Positions 11,504 through 22,400 of a stretch of 64,000 nt of DNA are shown here, one piece after another (the first letter of the stretch is position 1; every line of letters starts with the position of its first letter). The notes beneath the pieces were generated by a model. The model had not been told where the DNA came from. It did no database searches and saw only the letters and a list, made by a program, of their open reading frames with translations. The translations under genes were made by a program, and so were the position numbers. The stretch lies in the NCBI GenBank assembly GCA_037903475.1, contig JBAJFG010000475.1:62001-126000 (forward strand), given 5' to 3'. The stretch is from Ancylostoma caninum. Taxonomy: Eukaryota > Nematoda > Chromadorea > Rhabditida > Ancylostomatidae.

Positions 11504-14490
11504 ATGACAACCAACGGTTCTAAGATAAAAGCTACCGCGTCCACGGGAATCGACGCGCACTTTCGAAGCCCGGTTAGTGTGAAAAATATGCGAGGGTCCT
11601 CGATGTTTCTCGAACGGTGGCATCGGGGGGCAAGAATGCGAATCGTTAAGGATCACAACGTAGCCAAGACGCGCATTGCGACTTTGAACGTTGGCACGTT
11701 GGCAGGCCGTTCATGTGAACTGGCAGAAGCACTAGAGCGTCGTCGAATTGACTTGTGCGCAGTGCAAGAAACGAGATGGTCTGGTAGCAAGTCAAAGGAG
11801 ATAGGTCACGGCTTCAAAGTAGTCTACAACGGCAGTCCGAAGACCAGGAACGGTGTGGGTATAGTCGTCTCTCAACGCTTCCGCGACTCGATAGCCGAGG
11901 TGCAGCGTTTCGATGACCGCCTCATGAAGGTCGTCATCATCACCGCAAATCAACGCCTTCACTTCTTCTCAGCGTACGCACCACAGACAGGCTGTTGCGA
12001 CCAGGTCAAAGATGAATCCTGGATGCTGCTTGACGAGAAGACCGCGGAAGTACCACAAGAAGACACAATCGTCGTCGCAGGAGATCTAAATGGCCACGTA
12101 GGAGTGGTGAAGGACGGTTACAGATGCCATGGAGGCTTTGGTTACGGGACACGGAATGAAGATGGTGAGCGCATCCTAGAATATGTTGACTCTCACAACC
12201 TCGTCATAATCAATACAAAGTTCCGAAAGCGTCCTTCTCACCTCGTCTCCTTCTACAGTGGCAACGTGAAGACCCAGATCGACTTCGTTCTCGTACGACA
12301 TCGCGATCAAAGGCTAATTACCGATGCGAAGGTTGTACCCTACGAGACCGTGGCCACGCAACATCGTCCACTTATCTGCAGCATGAAAATCATGCCGCCA
12401 AGAAGGATGCGTGACGAACGATGCGGACCGGCACGAATCAAGTGGTGGCGGTTGAAGGAGAAGGAAGCCACAGTAACTTCCGCCATCAAGTTGCCACCGG
12501 TCACAACCGTCGACGAGACCTGGAGGAACGCAACCCGAGCCATTGTAGAAGTGGCACGTTCAGAACTTGGCACGACTAAACCAGGTCGCCGGAGAATGGA
12601 CAGACTGGCGTGGCTATGGACGGATGAAGTGAAAGTGAAGGTGCACGAAAAGAAACGTCTCTACCACATATTCCTTGGTAACAAGACGGATGATAACTGG
12701 CAGAAGTATCTGGAAGCGAAGAAATCAGCAAAGAAGGCTGTGGCTGCCACGAATGCAGAGCACTACGACAATGTTAGCAAGAAGCTAGATGAGAAAGATG
12801 GCGGGGAACGCCTCATCTACCGACTGGCGAGGTCTCGCCAGCGGCAGACCGAAGACGTGGAAAAGTTCTACGGAGTTAACGACGAACACGGCCATCTCAT
12901 ATCAGACCGCAGGAAGGCAACGAAGAGGTGGTGTGACTACTTCGAGAAGGTCTCCACGGAAGAATTCAGCCATCCACCCATTCCACAATTACCGCCAACT
13001 TACGGTCCTATTCAGCCGATCACCTTGGATGAAACCATGGCTGCGCTAAAGCGGATGAAACCAGGAGAAGCGACGGGTCCTGATGACGTAGCTGCGGAAC
13101 TATGGAAGTCGAGACACTGGAACTCAGCTGAATGGCTGACGTCGTTCTTCAACCAGATCATCGCAGAGAAGAAGACTCCTGTGGATTGGCAGAAGAGTAC
13201 AACAATCCCGATCTGGAAGAGGAAAGGCAACCCTGCGAATTGCTCAAACTATCGGCCAATACGTCTACTGTCTCACAGCATGAAGATATTCGAACGCATC
13301 ATCGACCGCCGAATACGCGACATTATCCGAGTTACCGCGAACCAGTGTGGATTCGTAGCCAACTGCGGAACTACGGATGCAATTCATGCTGCTAGACTGA
13401 TGATCGAGAAACATCGAGAAGCAGAAGCCACTGCATCTAGCATTCCTCGATCTGGAGAAAGCCTTCGATCGCGTGCCACATGAAGTCATCTGGTACGCGC
13501 TGCGGTGGCACGGCATTCCAGAGGAGCTCATCGAGTGGGTTAGGATTCTCTACGCGGACCCGAGGAGTCGAGTGCAGGCGGCGGCGGGCACGTCAGCGGA
13601 ATTTCCCATCTCCGTAGGTGTACATCAAGGATCAGCCCTCTCACCGCTTCTCTTCATCGTCGTCATGGACGCTGTTACGAGAGACCTCCAGAGACCGATG
13701 CCATGGACTCTGCTGTACGCAGACGACGTCATGCTCGCATCTGAACAAAAGGAGGACCTTGAACGACAGACACGGGCCTGGAGCGAACGTCTAGCGCGGT
13801 TCGGTCTTCGGCTCAATGTCAAAAAGACTGAGTATATGACGACAGATATGAATGAGCCCGCCACCATTCAGGTTGACGGCAATGATCTTCCGAAAACCGA
13901 CTACTTCAAGTACCTCGGCTCAACACTCTCAGCCGATGGCAGCCTAGCCCATGAAGTCGTCAGTCGCGTCAACGCTGCATGGCTAAAGTGGCGCTCAATG
14001 ACGGGAGTGCTGTGCGACAAGAAAGATCCCGGATCGCTTCAAGTCGAAGGTGTATCGAGCAGTTGTTAGACCCGTCGCACTGTATGGTGCAGAATGCTGG
14101 CCGGCCACTAAGGAAGTGGAACGCCGCCTGGGTGTGATGGAGATGAAGATGTTACGATGGATGGCTGGTATCACGAGTGTGGACCGCATACGCAATGAAA
14201 TGATCCGAGAGCGGTTCGGCATCGCCACGATTGCTGACAAGCTCCGCGAAACCCGCCTGAGATGGTACGGCCACGTACTGCGCGCCAGCAAAGACACCGT
14301 CTGCAAAGTAGGCCTTGATCTCGAAGTACCAGGAAAGCGACCAAAAGGACGGCCGAAGCAACGGTGGCTGGACACATTGCATGCGGTTCTGAAGCATGTG
14401 GGCGCCCACCCAGACCAGGCTCACGATAGAGCTAAATGGCGTCAGAAGATCAGAAAAGCGGAACCCGCCAACGAACGGGACAAACGCTAA
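11504..14490 (+). pseudogene. RTE ORF: AP endonuclease + reverse transcriptase, two frameshifts
   Basis: The reading frame 11504-13483 carries an N-terminal apurinic-like endonuclease: TLNVGTLAGR, QETRWSG, VAGDLNGHVG, then QIDFVLVR and the terminal TQHRPL histidine, at residues of about 60-295. RT block NYRPIRLLSH follows near residue 585. The frame shifts at about 13430, and 13473-14069 continues with LEKAFDRVPHE, the VHQGSALSPLLF block and the catalytic LLYADDVML. A second one-base shift at about 14020 leads to 14050-14490, the C-terminal domain with RPVALYGAECW, RWYGHVLR and GRPKQRWLD. All catalytic boxes are present. It would nick target DNA and prime cDNA synthesis; the shifts inactivate this copy unless they are sequencing errors. 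Confidence 0.9.
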
Positions 14491-14534
14491 AGAAGAAGAA
14501 GAAGAAGAAGAAGAAGAAGAAGAAGAAGAAGAAG
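14491..14534 (+). repeat. (AAG)n microsatellite tail of the RTE
   Basis: About 15 AAG units directly follow the RTE stop codon and end at the right target duplication. Confidence 0.9.
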
Positions 14535-15047
14535 AGGTTACGGCCACTTATTGTGGGACAGCCTAATAAGAACGGCTGATGCTGAATAGTTGCATCGACA
14601 ATGTCGTTGTGAAGATTATGCTGTCATAGGCCTCAGCAACGGTTAAAGCTCTTTAAGACCCCGATAGCTTAGGAATGAGCTCTAGAAATGATGACCGCAA
14701 CCCCATGTTTGTGTTTATTCACAGTTCATTTTCGGAATCGCTCTTGTCGCAGGTGGCCATACCGCGAGGAGCAAGTCCATTTCGCGCACACAAACCCTCG
14801 CCGCGACGGGAACTTTCGCGGATACGGCTCCATAAGAGAAAGAGGGCTAAAGTGAGAGTCAACCGACCAAAGGCATTGTTACTCAAATACTAAAAGAACT
14901 TCCCTCTTTTGCGATTCACGTGAAAGCTTTGAGAACGTACTACCTTATACTATACCTTATACTAACACAAGATCCCACCTGTCAAATTGCCTTTGCGTTT
15001 TAGAGAAGAGAATAGAAAGTATTGCAGAACTTTTTCACTAACCCAAT

Positions 15048-16418
15048 ATAACAAAACATAGATTTGTAAAATGATAGTAATGATTTGTAAATCTGTGGAA
15101 TAGGCTATGAAAAGGAGAATGATAGGGAATGTCAAGAGAATGAGGCAAATTGGCGATTGGGGTATTATTGCTAAGGGATAGTTGGAGAGATGGCGAGATC
15201 TTCCAGAATAATTGAATGTATTTAAAAAAGGAATATGGAAACGTTTTAATGCAGACTTTGCATCATAGATGGAATAGTCTTCCCAAGGGCCAGTGTGCAG
15301 GAATGACTGAGGAACGAAGTAGTGAATGGCTTATTGTCATTTTGGAGTGAGTTTTTGGCAAACATATAGCAATTTAAGGAAACATCTGGCAGCAAATTTC
15401 AGCAGGGGAAGTGGTCTTTTTGACTCTGTTCACATACGTAGCCTGGGGAACGGCTGGTCGTAAAATAATCCGAGCCACAGTTGGATCCCCTATGTATTCT
15501 GTTCACCAATATACGTGATAACATTTAACATTTATTTACACATGGGATGCGAAGAGCTCTATAAAAAACCATAACTAAAATCAAAACATGCATGTAGTGT
15601 ATAGGTAGCCTACAAAATTTCCTGTCTATCACCAGGCGCACAACATTCTAAATGGAAACAAAAAATGTGAACAAAGGGAACAAGCACTGATGAGGAAGGA
15701 GAGGAGAAGGAAAGCACAGACTAACTCACAAACTTATTAAGAATTGCTCCAAACTATGAAATGAGATAAAGCAATCCAGTTTCCAAGATTTGGGCGAGAT
15801 CTTTACCCATCTCTAACCAGGAAACGCTTTCCTCACTGAGTTTGATGATGGGACAGAACTACTTTCATGCTTATCCTGCCACTATTCGAACAACAGATAG
15901 GGAAGAAAGACAGTGATAGCGATAACGCTTATGCACTGTTAGTCTACATTCGTAAATGTGAAAAATAGGAGTGATTTCCAAAACCCAAAAGCTATCATGC
16001 AAAAGTTTTCCTTGTAACCTGTTCTACAAATCATTAGTGCAATGCCATGAACTACCAAAGAACCTGAAGAAACGGATCCAGAGTTTTAGAACTGAGTGAA
16101 TTGCGAATCTCGTTATTATGCAAACAATGTGTGGTTGATAAATGTCGCTTACAAGGATGCATCAACTTATATCACTGAAAATTTTCCTGTCATTTTCAAT
16201 TTGAACGTTTTGCTCTTTTTGGTACTAGAAAAATCTGATGACCAGAGGCAGCATTCATGATGTTTGCCATAGGTTTCTCGCTAATGAGCTGTTTTATTCA
16301 TAGTATTCAGTACATGTAACTGTGTTTGAACTGAAACGTATGGTTAGTGGTTGCATCAGCAATAGTCAGTTCTACCTACGGAGATCATCAGCTTTCTTAA
16401 TGTAATTTTACAATTTAG
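15048..16418. other. Intergenic or intronic, no gene seen
   Basis: AT-rich sequence before the first recognised vWA exon. An upstream exon with the missing MIDAS segment could lie here or further left, but none was identified. Confidence 0.35.
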
Positions 16419-19400
16419 GAAAGGCAGTTTATGCAGAGGATTGGAGCGAGATTTTTTGAGACGACGTCGCGCTTTGCCGGCGGCACCTGGTCATATGGCT
16501 ACTCACCTTTTTACGAACTCTGGCTTGTCTACGGGCTAATGGACTATAGTTACTATGCTTTCGCGGCGGATGTCAACTCGAAGATGAGATTTGTACCGGA
16601 TAGTCCAAAAATTACGACAGATAATGCGTAAGCGTAAATTTCACCCGAAATTTGTTATACCTAGTGAGAGTCTCTCAACCTACTGTGATTTTTATAGCAT
16701 AGATTGTGATAGTCTCACGATTATCACGTAAATGTAGTCAGACATTCATTTCTAAACCGGCGCTTTCTCTAGGACGGAGGAACCTTGCCTGCGTTTTACC
16801 TTTGAGCCAATGTATTCAGACAAAACTACTGTGATCCACATAGGGGGCAGCTTCGCCGCGTTTCGCGGATGAAAAGGATCTCCCCTAAATTCACTTTACT
16901 CATCGTAGCACAAGGACCCCAACACAAATGACCTATTCTAATAAGACGTACATCGTGTTCTCTTACGACATCACCCGCTCTACCCAGGAGACGCCTCCAA
17001 AAATGTTCTCTATAGAGACCCCTTCAGTGGATGAACCTCAAACAGCTTCGCTGCGTTTTGTGCGATTGACAATATTTTCCTTTCAATCTTCTCAGCTATT
17101 TGTTTCGAAAATTTGGATGATTTGAAATCGCATTTTTCTATAACAGTGTCGGTATAGTGCAGAGGGACAAACCCTAGTTCTATTTGGTTGTAACATAAGT
17201 TTCCGCTCTTTTGAAATTCTCGAAGAAAAAGTTTCATAGAAAATCCAAATAAGAACAGATTTCAGTCGAAGTATGCACCATAACAGTCGCTGGTCTTTTG
17301 CCGTTTTCACAGCAGGAGCTCTGCTTCGCTGTTCCAGAAATCCGTGGACTGCGGGGCAAAGAACTGAGTCGGGCAGTGCTAGAGGTCACTGACTTTGACA
17401 AATCGGTTCTCGCGCAATAGACGTTTTTGTGATCTGATAATCGGCGCTTGGGCAGAGCTAGATTTATGCTACATAATCTGCAATTAAGAATTTCTTTGCA
17501 AGCTCTTCGCCTTCCCAGAGTTCGACCAACAAAATTAAGGCGCCCTCAGCGCTATAACAGAAAGGAGTGATTTCCTTAGAGCGCTCGGAACTCATCCCAA
17601 AATTCCACCGATCAGTGTCCTTAAACGGTTGATGTTTGTAGCCACAGTGGAAAAAATCCCACATCAATTCGCTTCAACTTCAGAGAGAAATAATAATCAA
17701 AATTTTGGGTCCCCAATTTTGGTGTAGTTGTCTGAGACCTCTGGGCAACAAAATGGGGAGGGAAAGCACCAAGGAGAATAAGAATGGCCTCGAGATTACT
17801 CCATCCAAATTTGGTTAGTCTCATTCAACGTTATGGGAAAATTATTATTCGCGCGAGTGCAGTTACCGAGTTTGCATTCTTGAAGGGTTCACTCCGAAGT
17901 TAATTACATCTTCAAAATAAGACGCAAAAATCCGTCTCACATCCCAGATTGTTCGCGGGATCACGCGCTTCAAAACATTATCTAGAGATAAGCGAAATTC
18001 AATCGATATTCATTTATTAGAAGCCTCCATAAATGTCTATGCGGAAGCAGCGGAATCTTATGTTACAATCTAATACTTTTTTTATCAACCTATTCTTTTG
18101 GCTTTGCGTTTCCCAGCCATATCACTGCTTCACAAGGCATCGCCCCAGATCTGCGCTCCGCTCCTAGCCATATGTGGCCAGCGTTTTTGTAGATAACTTC
18201 ACCTAATGAAAATGAGAAGTTGCCTTTTAGTTCCGACAAATTGAAAAGCTGTGGTGATGAAGACAGCAAATTTCAAAATTTGGCTGATTCTCTAGGCTTT
18301 CCTGGGGCGGTGAGTTACCCGGCGTCAGATAGACTAACTGCTACAATAAAGCTCAGACCCCTACCCCCCCCCCCTGTCACGTGGGTGGGTGGAGCGAGTG
18401 ACTGCTATTGAATGCCCCTCCTACTTTGTCGCCGACACTGAGCCGTTTGGCGCAAAAAAAAGGCGCATCAAAGGAAAGCCGATGGTGAATGTTTGTATGC
18501 CACATGGGTTGCAAAAAAGTCATGCATTGGAGAATGCTGGCTTTTTGAAAGCAGCAGCTTGGAGGCATGATGGATAAGGATTTGATTTCGAAACCTGTCG
18601 CCTCATCCAGGAAGTCCGCAGTTGAATTGGAATCACCATTTATGCCAAAACTAGCTGCCGTACCCGGCTTCGCTCGGGTGTTTTATTACCTTGGCTACAT
18701 CATACTGCTGAGGCCAATTACTATCATCGACAAATTCATTAAAATCTCCATAATTTGCATGTTAGCGAAGCCCAGGTGACGTTTCCCATCGACTTGTGGG
18801 CGAAAAGTTAGCAAAGCTATTTCGGTGACATTGAATCGACGTATTCGTACAAAGTGGTTGTCATATTCATACTCAGCATATCGAGGTACCCCAGGAGAGA
18901 TGTCTTCACCGCTTCATTGGGCGGAAGAGCCAAAAATCAATAACATCGAAGAACCGATAATTCATGCAAAATGTTTGTCATATTCCTATTCAGCGTATTG
19001 AAAAACCCCAGAAAACATGTCTCTGTCCGTCCCCGAGCGAAAATGGGGAAAAATCGATAAAATCAATAAATCAATATTTTGTGCAAAATGGTTGTCATTC
19101 TTATTCAGCGTGTTGAGAAACCCCAGTAGACATGTTTTTACCACCCCATGATCAAGAATAGCGAAAAATCAATAAAATCAATAAATCAATATCTCGCGCA
19201 AAATGGTTGTCGTATTCGTGTTCAGTGCATAGAGGTACCCCAGTAGGCATGTTCTCGCTGGTCCCTGGTCAAGAAGAGCGAAAAATCAATAAAATCAATA
19301 AATCGATAAATTGGCGCAAAATGGTTGTCATATTCGTGTTCAGCGCATTGAGGTACCCAGTAGGCATGTTATCGCTAGTCCCTGGTCAAGAAGAGCGAAA

Positions 19401-22400
19401 AATCAATAAAATCAATAAATCGATAAATTGGCGCAAAATGGTTAGCATATTCGTGTTCAGCGCATTGAGATACCCCAGTAGGCGTGTTCTCGCTAGTCCC
19501 TCGTCAAGGAGAGCGAAAAATCAATAAAATCGATATAATCGATAAACCAATCGATAATCCCAGGTGCAAAGTAGCCTATAACCTCCGCCGGCCAGTGGAG
19601 AGTCTACCTGCAAAATTTGGTCCCGATCGGTTCATCCTCCGCGATTTCTATTCGGAACACACAAACACACACACAAACAAACTTTCACTTTTATATATAC
19701 GGATAGCGACCAAACGGGTAACTTCACAATAAAGAAGGAGGGGCAAGGTTGATGAAGATTTCCATTTGAATTTGCAAAGAGGATTTAACAATTCATCTCA
19801 AATAAGGTCTTCATCTCCACTTTCCTCACAGAGAAAAGTAGCGTACACTGTTTTGCAGAAAATCATTGTCATCCGCGCGAAGCGCTACTTTTTTTCTTTT
19901 TTTTTTCACTTTATGAGTTCAGATGGCCTAAAAGTAACGTGGCACATGGGTCCGTGAGAAAGCGCCACGAAGCTGCGCTTTCGCTCGGTTTCCTCATATG
20001 TCCTAGCGGTGTGTTATGGAGGGTAGGATACTGATCACATCAGAACTTGAAATATCACTATGAAACCTTCTTATGAAAATTTGCTGTACAGCAGATAATT
20101 TGCTTCCGGAGTTCATGTCTTTCTCTTTTCCTTCTATTTCACTTTTCTTCCACATTTTTGAGGTGTCCCAGAGAGAAACGATTACACCCAATTCATAGGG
20201 TGTGGGTCACTACCAGACACAATTGGGCATGATGTCAACTGTACATATGCGGTGAAATCACGTACTTAATTGTGCGGTAAGTACGAGTTGATTGCGAAGG
20301 ATGTGAAGAAGGTTTGCTGTCGATCACAGACAATCGCAGACAAATTGCCCAACCATTTTCGCAACGTCTTGGTCCACGTCCCAATTTACAACGTCTGTCA
20401 TATGTCTTGTTTCATCTCTCAGTGTTCTGATATTTAAGGAACTGACTCAATCCACGTCTTCAGTCAGACTCAATCGTCTCTGCAGCTTTATTACTACAGA
20501 GAACCAGCAACTTTTCTGCAGGCAAATTCCTATAAGATCACAGCAGTAGCTCACTCAGAATCTTCAGTATTTACAGGCCATTCATCGGGGAGTCGGTATG
20601 CCACTTATCGGAGAAATGTGCTCCACGTACGCCCACATCATTTCCGGGACCATTTCTAACATGTCAAGCAGTTAAAAATAACTGCGACTAACAAGCTTGA
20701 ACATGCGCGACTTGCCAAAGGCCTCTCTAATCTCTTTACGTAAAAATGCACCAATACCGACTCATTTCTGAACCGCCTGTATCAGGCCCCAGCACGGCTG
20801 TCCCGGAGGCAAGCTGGGCTTCGTGAAGAGGGCAAAAATCAAAGGGGGCTCCGTACAGGGTCCCAATCTGAGCCCCGAAAAAAATTGGGTTTTTGTGGTC
20901 CCAAGATGTGCAATGCGTTGATAAGCGAGGAGGAAAAAAGCTCGAGGAAACGACTCCTGGTACTTCCGGCTGCGCAATAACGGCGAGTGAGGACGAAAAA
21001 GTTCGATTGGAGCAGATCACTCATAGGTTCCCACTATCCGGAGGAAACGAGGCACTGCTGCGCTGCTGAAACTGCACGGATTGATTTGGAATCTTCGGTG
21101 AAATAAGAACAAAGGGAATACTTGGAGTTCTTGGAGAAGACATTTCAAACACTTGCAAAGTAAAAAAGCTGTGTTAGGTAACTAAGTCCAGACTTCACGG
21201 ATTCACTTCAAATTTTGGGCAAAAGTGTGTCTCAGCGTGCACAATAAGTGTTTGAAATGGTTCCCCAAACCTATGTGAATGAAAAAATTGTATGCTCATT
21301 AAGTGGTCCAGCCCTTCGCACGAAGGGCTGGACCCGCAGCCGCGAAGGGCTGAGCCTTTCGTGGCACTTCAGAAGCATAGATTTTCTATTCAAGCACAAT
21401 AATTTCGGTGTATTTTTCAAACACCTATACCTCTAATCTCGTGCTTTCATACGCACCTTAGTATGTCCCATATCATACCCTTTTAGCAGAGATATAGCCC
21501 AAAAAAGGTAAACTTTTTTATACCCTACGATGCGCCGACGGACAATAAGACAGCTCGCGTTTCATTTGCATTCAAATCAGTGCAGCATCCCCATTCAAAT
21601 CAGCCCAGCGTGTTTCTGCACGTCTTCCAGTGGATCTTTGATGTATTATGTCGTCTTTTTCCTTGCTACTCATTCAAAAGCTGTTGTTCTATTTAAGCTG
21701 CCTCCCACTTATGTCATCAGTGATGGCATTGCTTGCAGAGGAATTCAGAATTCTCACTTCTCCCTCCTAGATTTATTACCACCAACTTTTATGAAAGTTT
21801 TCTGTAAACTCTGTATTGGTTTCTGTACTTTTTTCTTTAGAAATATTTCCTATAACTAACGTCGTTTTTGTCCTGCACACTTTTATGCGCTTGTCGACGT
21901 ATTTTGAGAGAACTTTATGCTAGTATCCTTAGATATCTGTGAAAAACGCGTCAATTTGAATTCTTCTCAATGTCTCCTTATCCAAGGGGGACTTCGTTAA
22001 ATTTGGGTTTTTCAAAGCAGGCTTCGTTTTTGTTCCTACCCTACGGAAGGCTCGTGCTGGGGCCTGGCCTGTATATAATTATGGGCCCGTAGTAAAGTGT
22101 CATGGCGGTGAGATGAACTCTAAAACTCAACACCAGTCTTGAGGCATGATTGCATGCCAACTCACATCCACGAAGTTAAGGATAGCAGATCATTGCCACC
22201 GACGTCACTTCTTGGATCTTCGTGGATTTGAGCTGGCATGCGATCATCGCCTAAAGCGTGGTGCTGACTTTTGGAGTTCATCTCCCGCCATGACACTTTA
22301 CTACGGGCCATAGTTTTCATCACTCAGGCTATCAATCTGAAAATTTCGTCAGGAATAATTCAATTAGAAATATTTGATGTTTACACAATTCTGCGCTTTC

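Larger units (their letters stand above)
11347..14534 (+). mobile_element. Nearly intact RTE-type non-LTR retrotransposon
   Basis: The element lies between imperfect 16 bp target duplications (11331-11346 and 14535-14550, one mismatch) inside mariner B. It consists of a tRNA-like 5' segment, one apurinic-endonuclease/reverse-transcriptase ORF, a stop at 14490 and an (AAG)n tail of about 45 bp. A short simple-repeat tail instead of poly(A) is typical of RTE. Codon composition is GC-richer than the flanks, consistent with recent arrival. Two single-base frame shifts are the only obvious lesions. Confidence 0.9.
10089..14566 (-). mobile_element. Mariner/Tc1-like element B, copy 1 (contains RTE)
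   Basis: The left end TTAGGTTGTCCCACAAATAA and the right end, reverse complement TTAGGCTGTCCCACAATAAG, lie between TA dinucleotides. Without the RTE insertion the element is about 1.29 kb and matches the 52065-53337 copy along its length. Minus-strand frames at 10507-10758 and 10930-11178 correspond to the transposase remnant that is better preserved in the second copy. Confidence 0.8.
9188..15047 (-). mobile_element. Mariner A, split by nested insertions
   Basis: The left end ATTGGGTTGGTGAAGAAGTT (about 9189) and the right end, reverse complement ATTGGGTTAGTGAAAAAGTT (about 15047), are matching terminal inverted repeats next to TA. They are nearly 5.9 kb apart because mariner B (10089-14566) inserted inside. 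Removing it leaves about 1.38 kb, a normal mariner length. The transposase remnant reads on the minus strand. Confidence 0.75.

Noticed and set aside
14152..14547. Serine-rich minus-strand frame over the RTE 3' end
   Set aside because: It is the antisense reading of the RTE C-terminal domain and of the (AAG)n tail.
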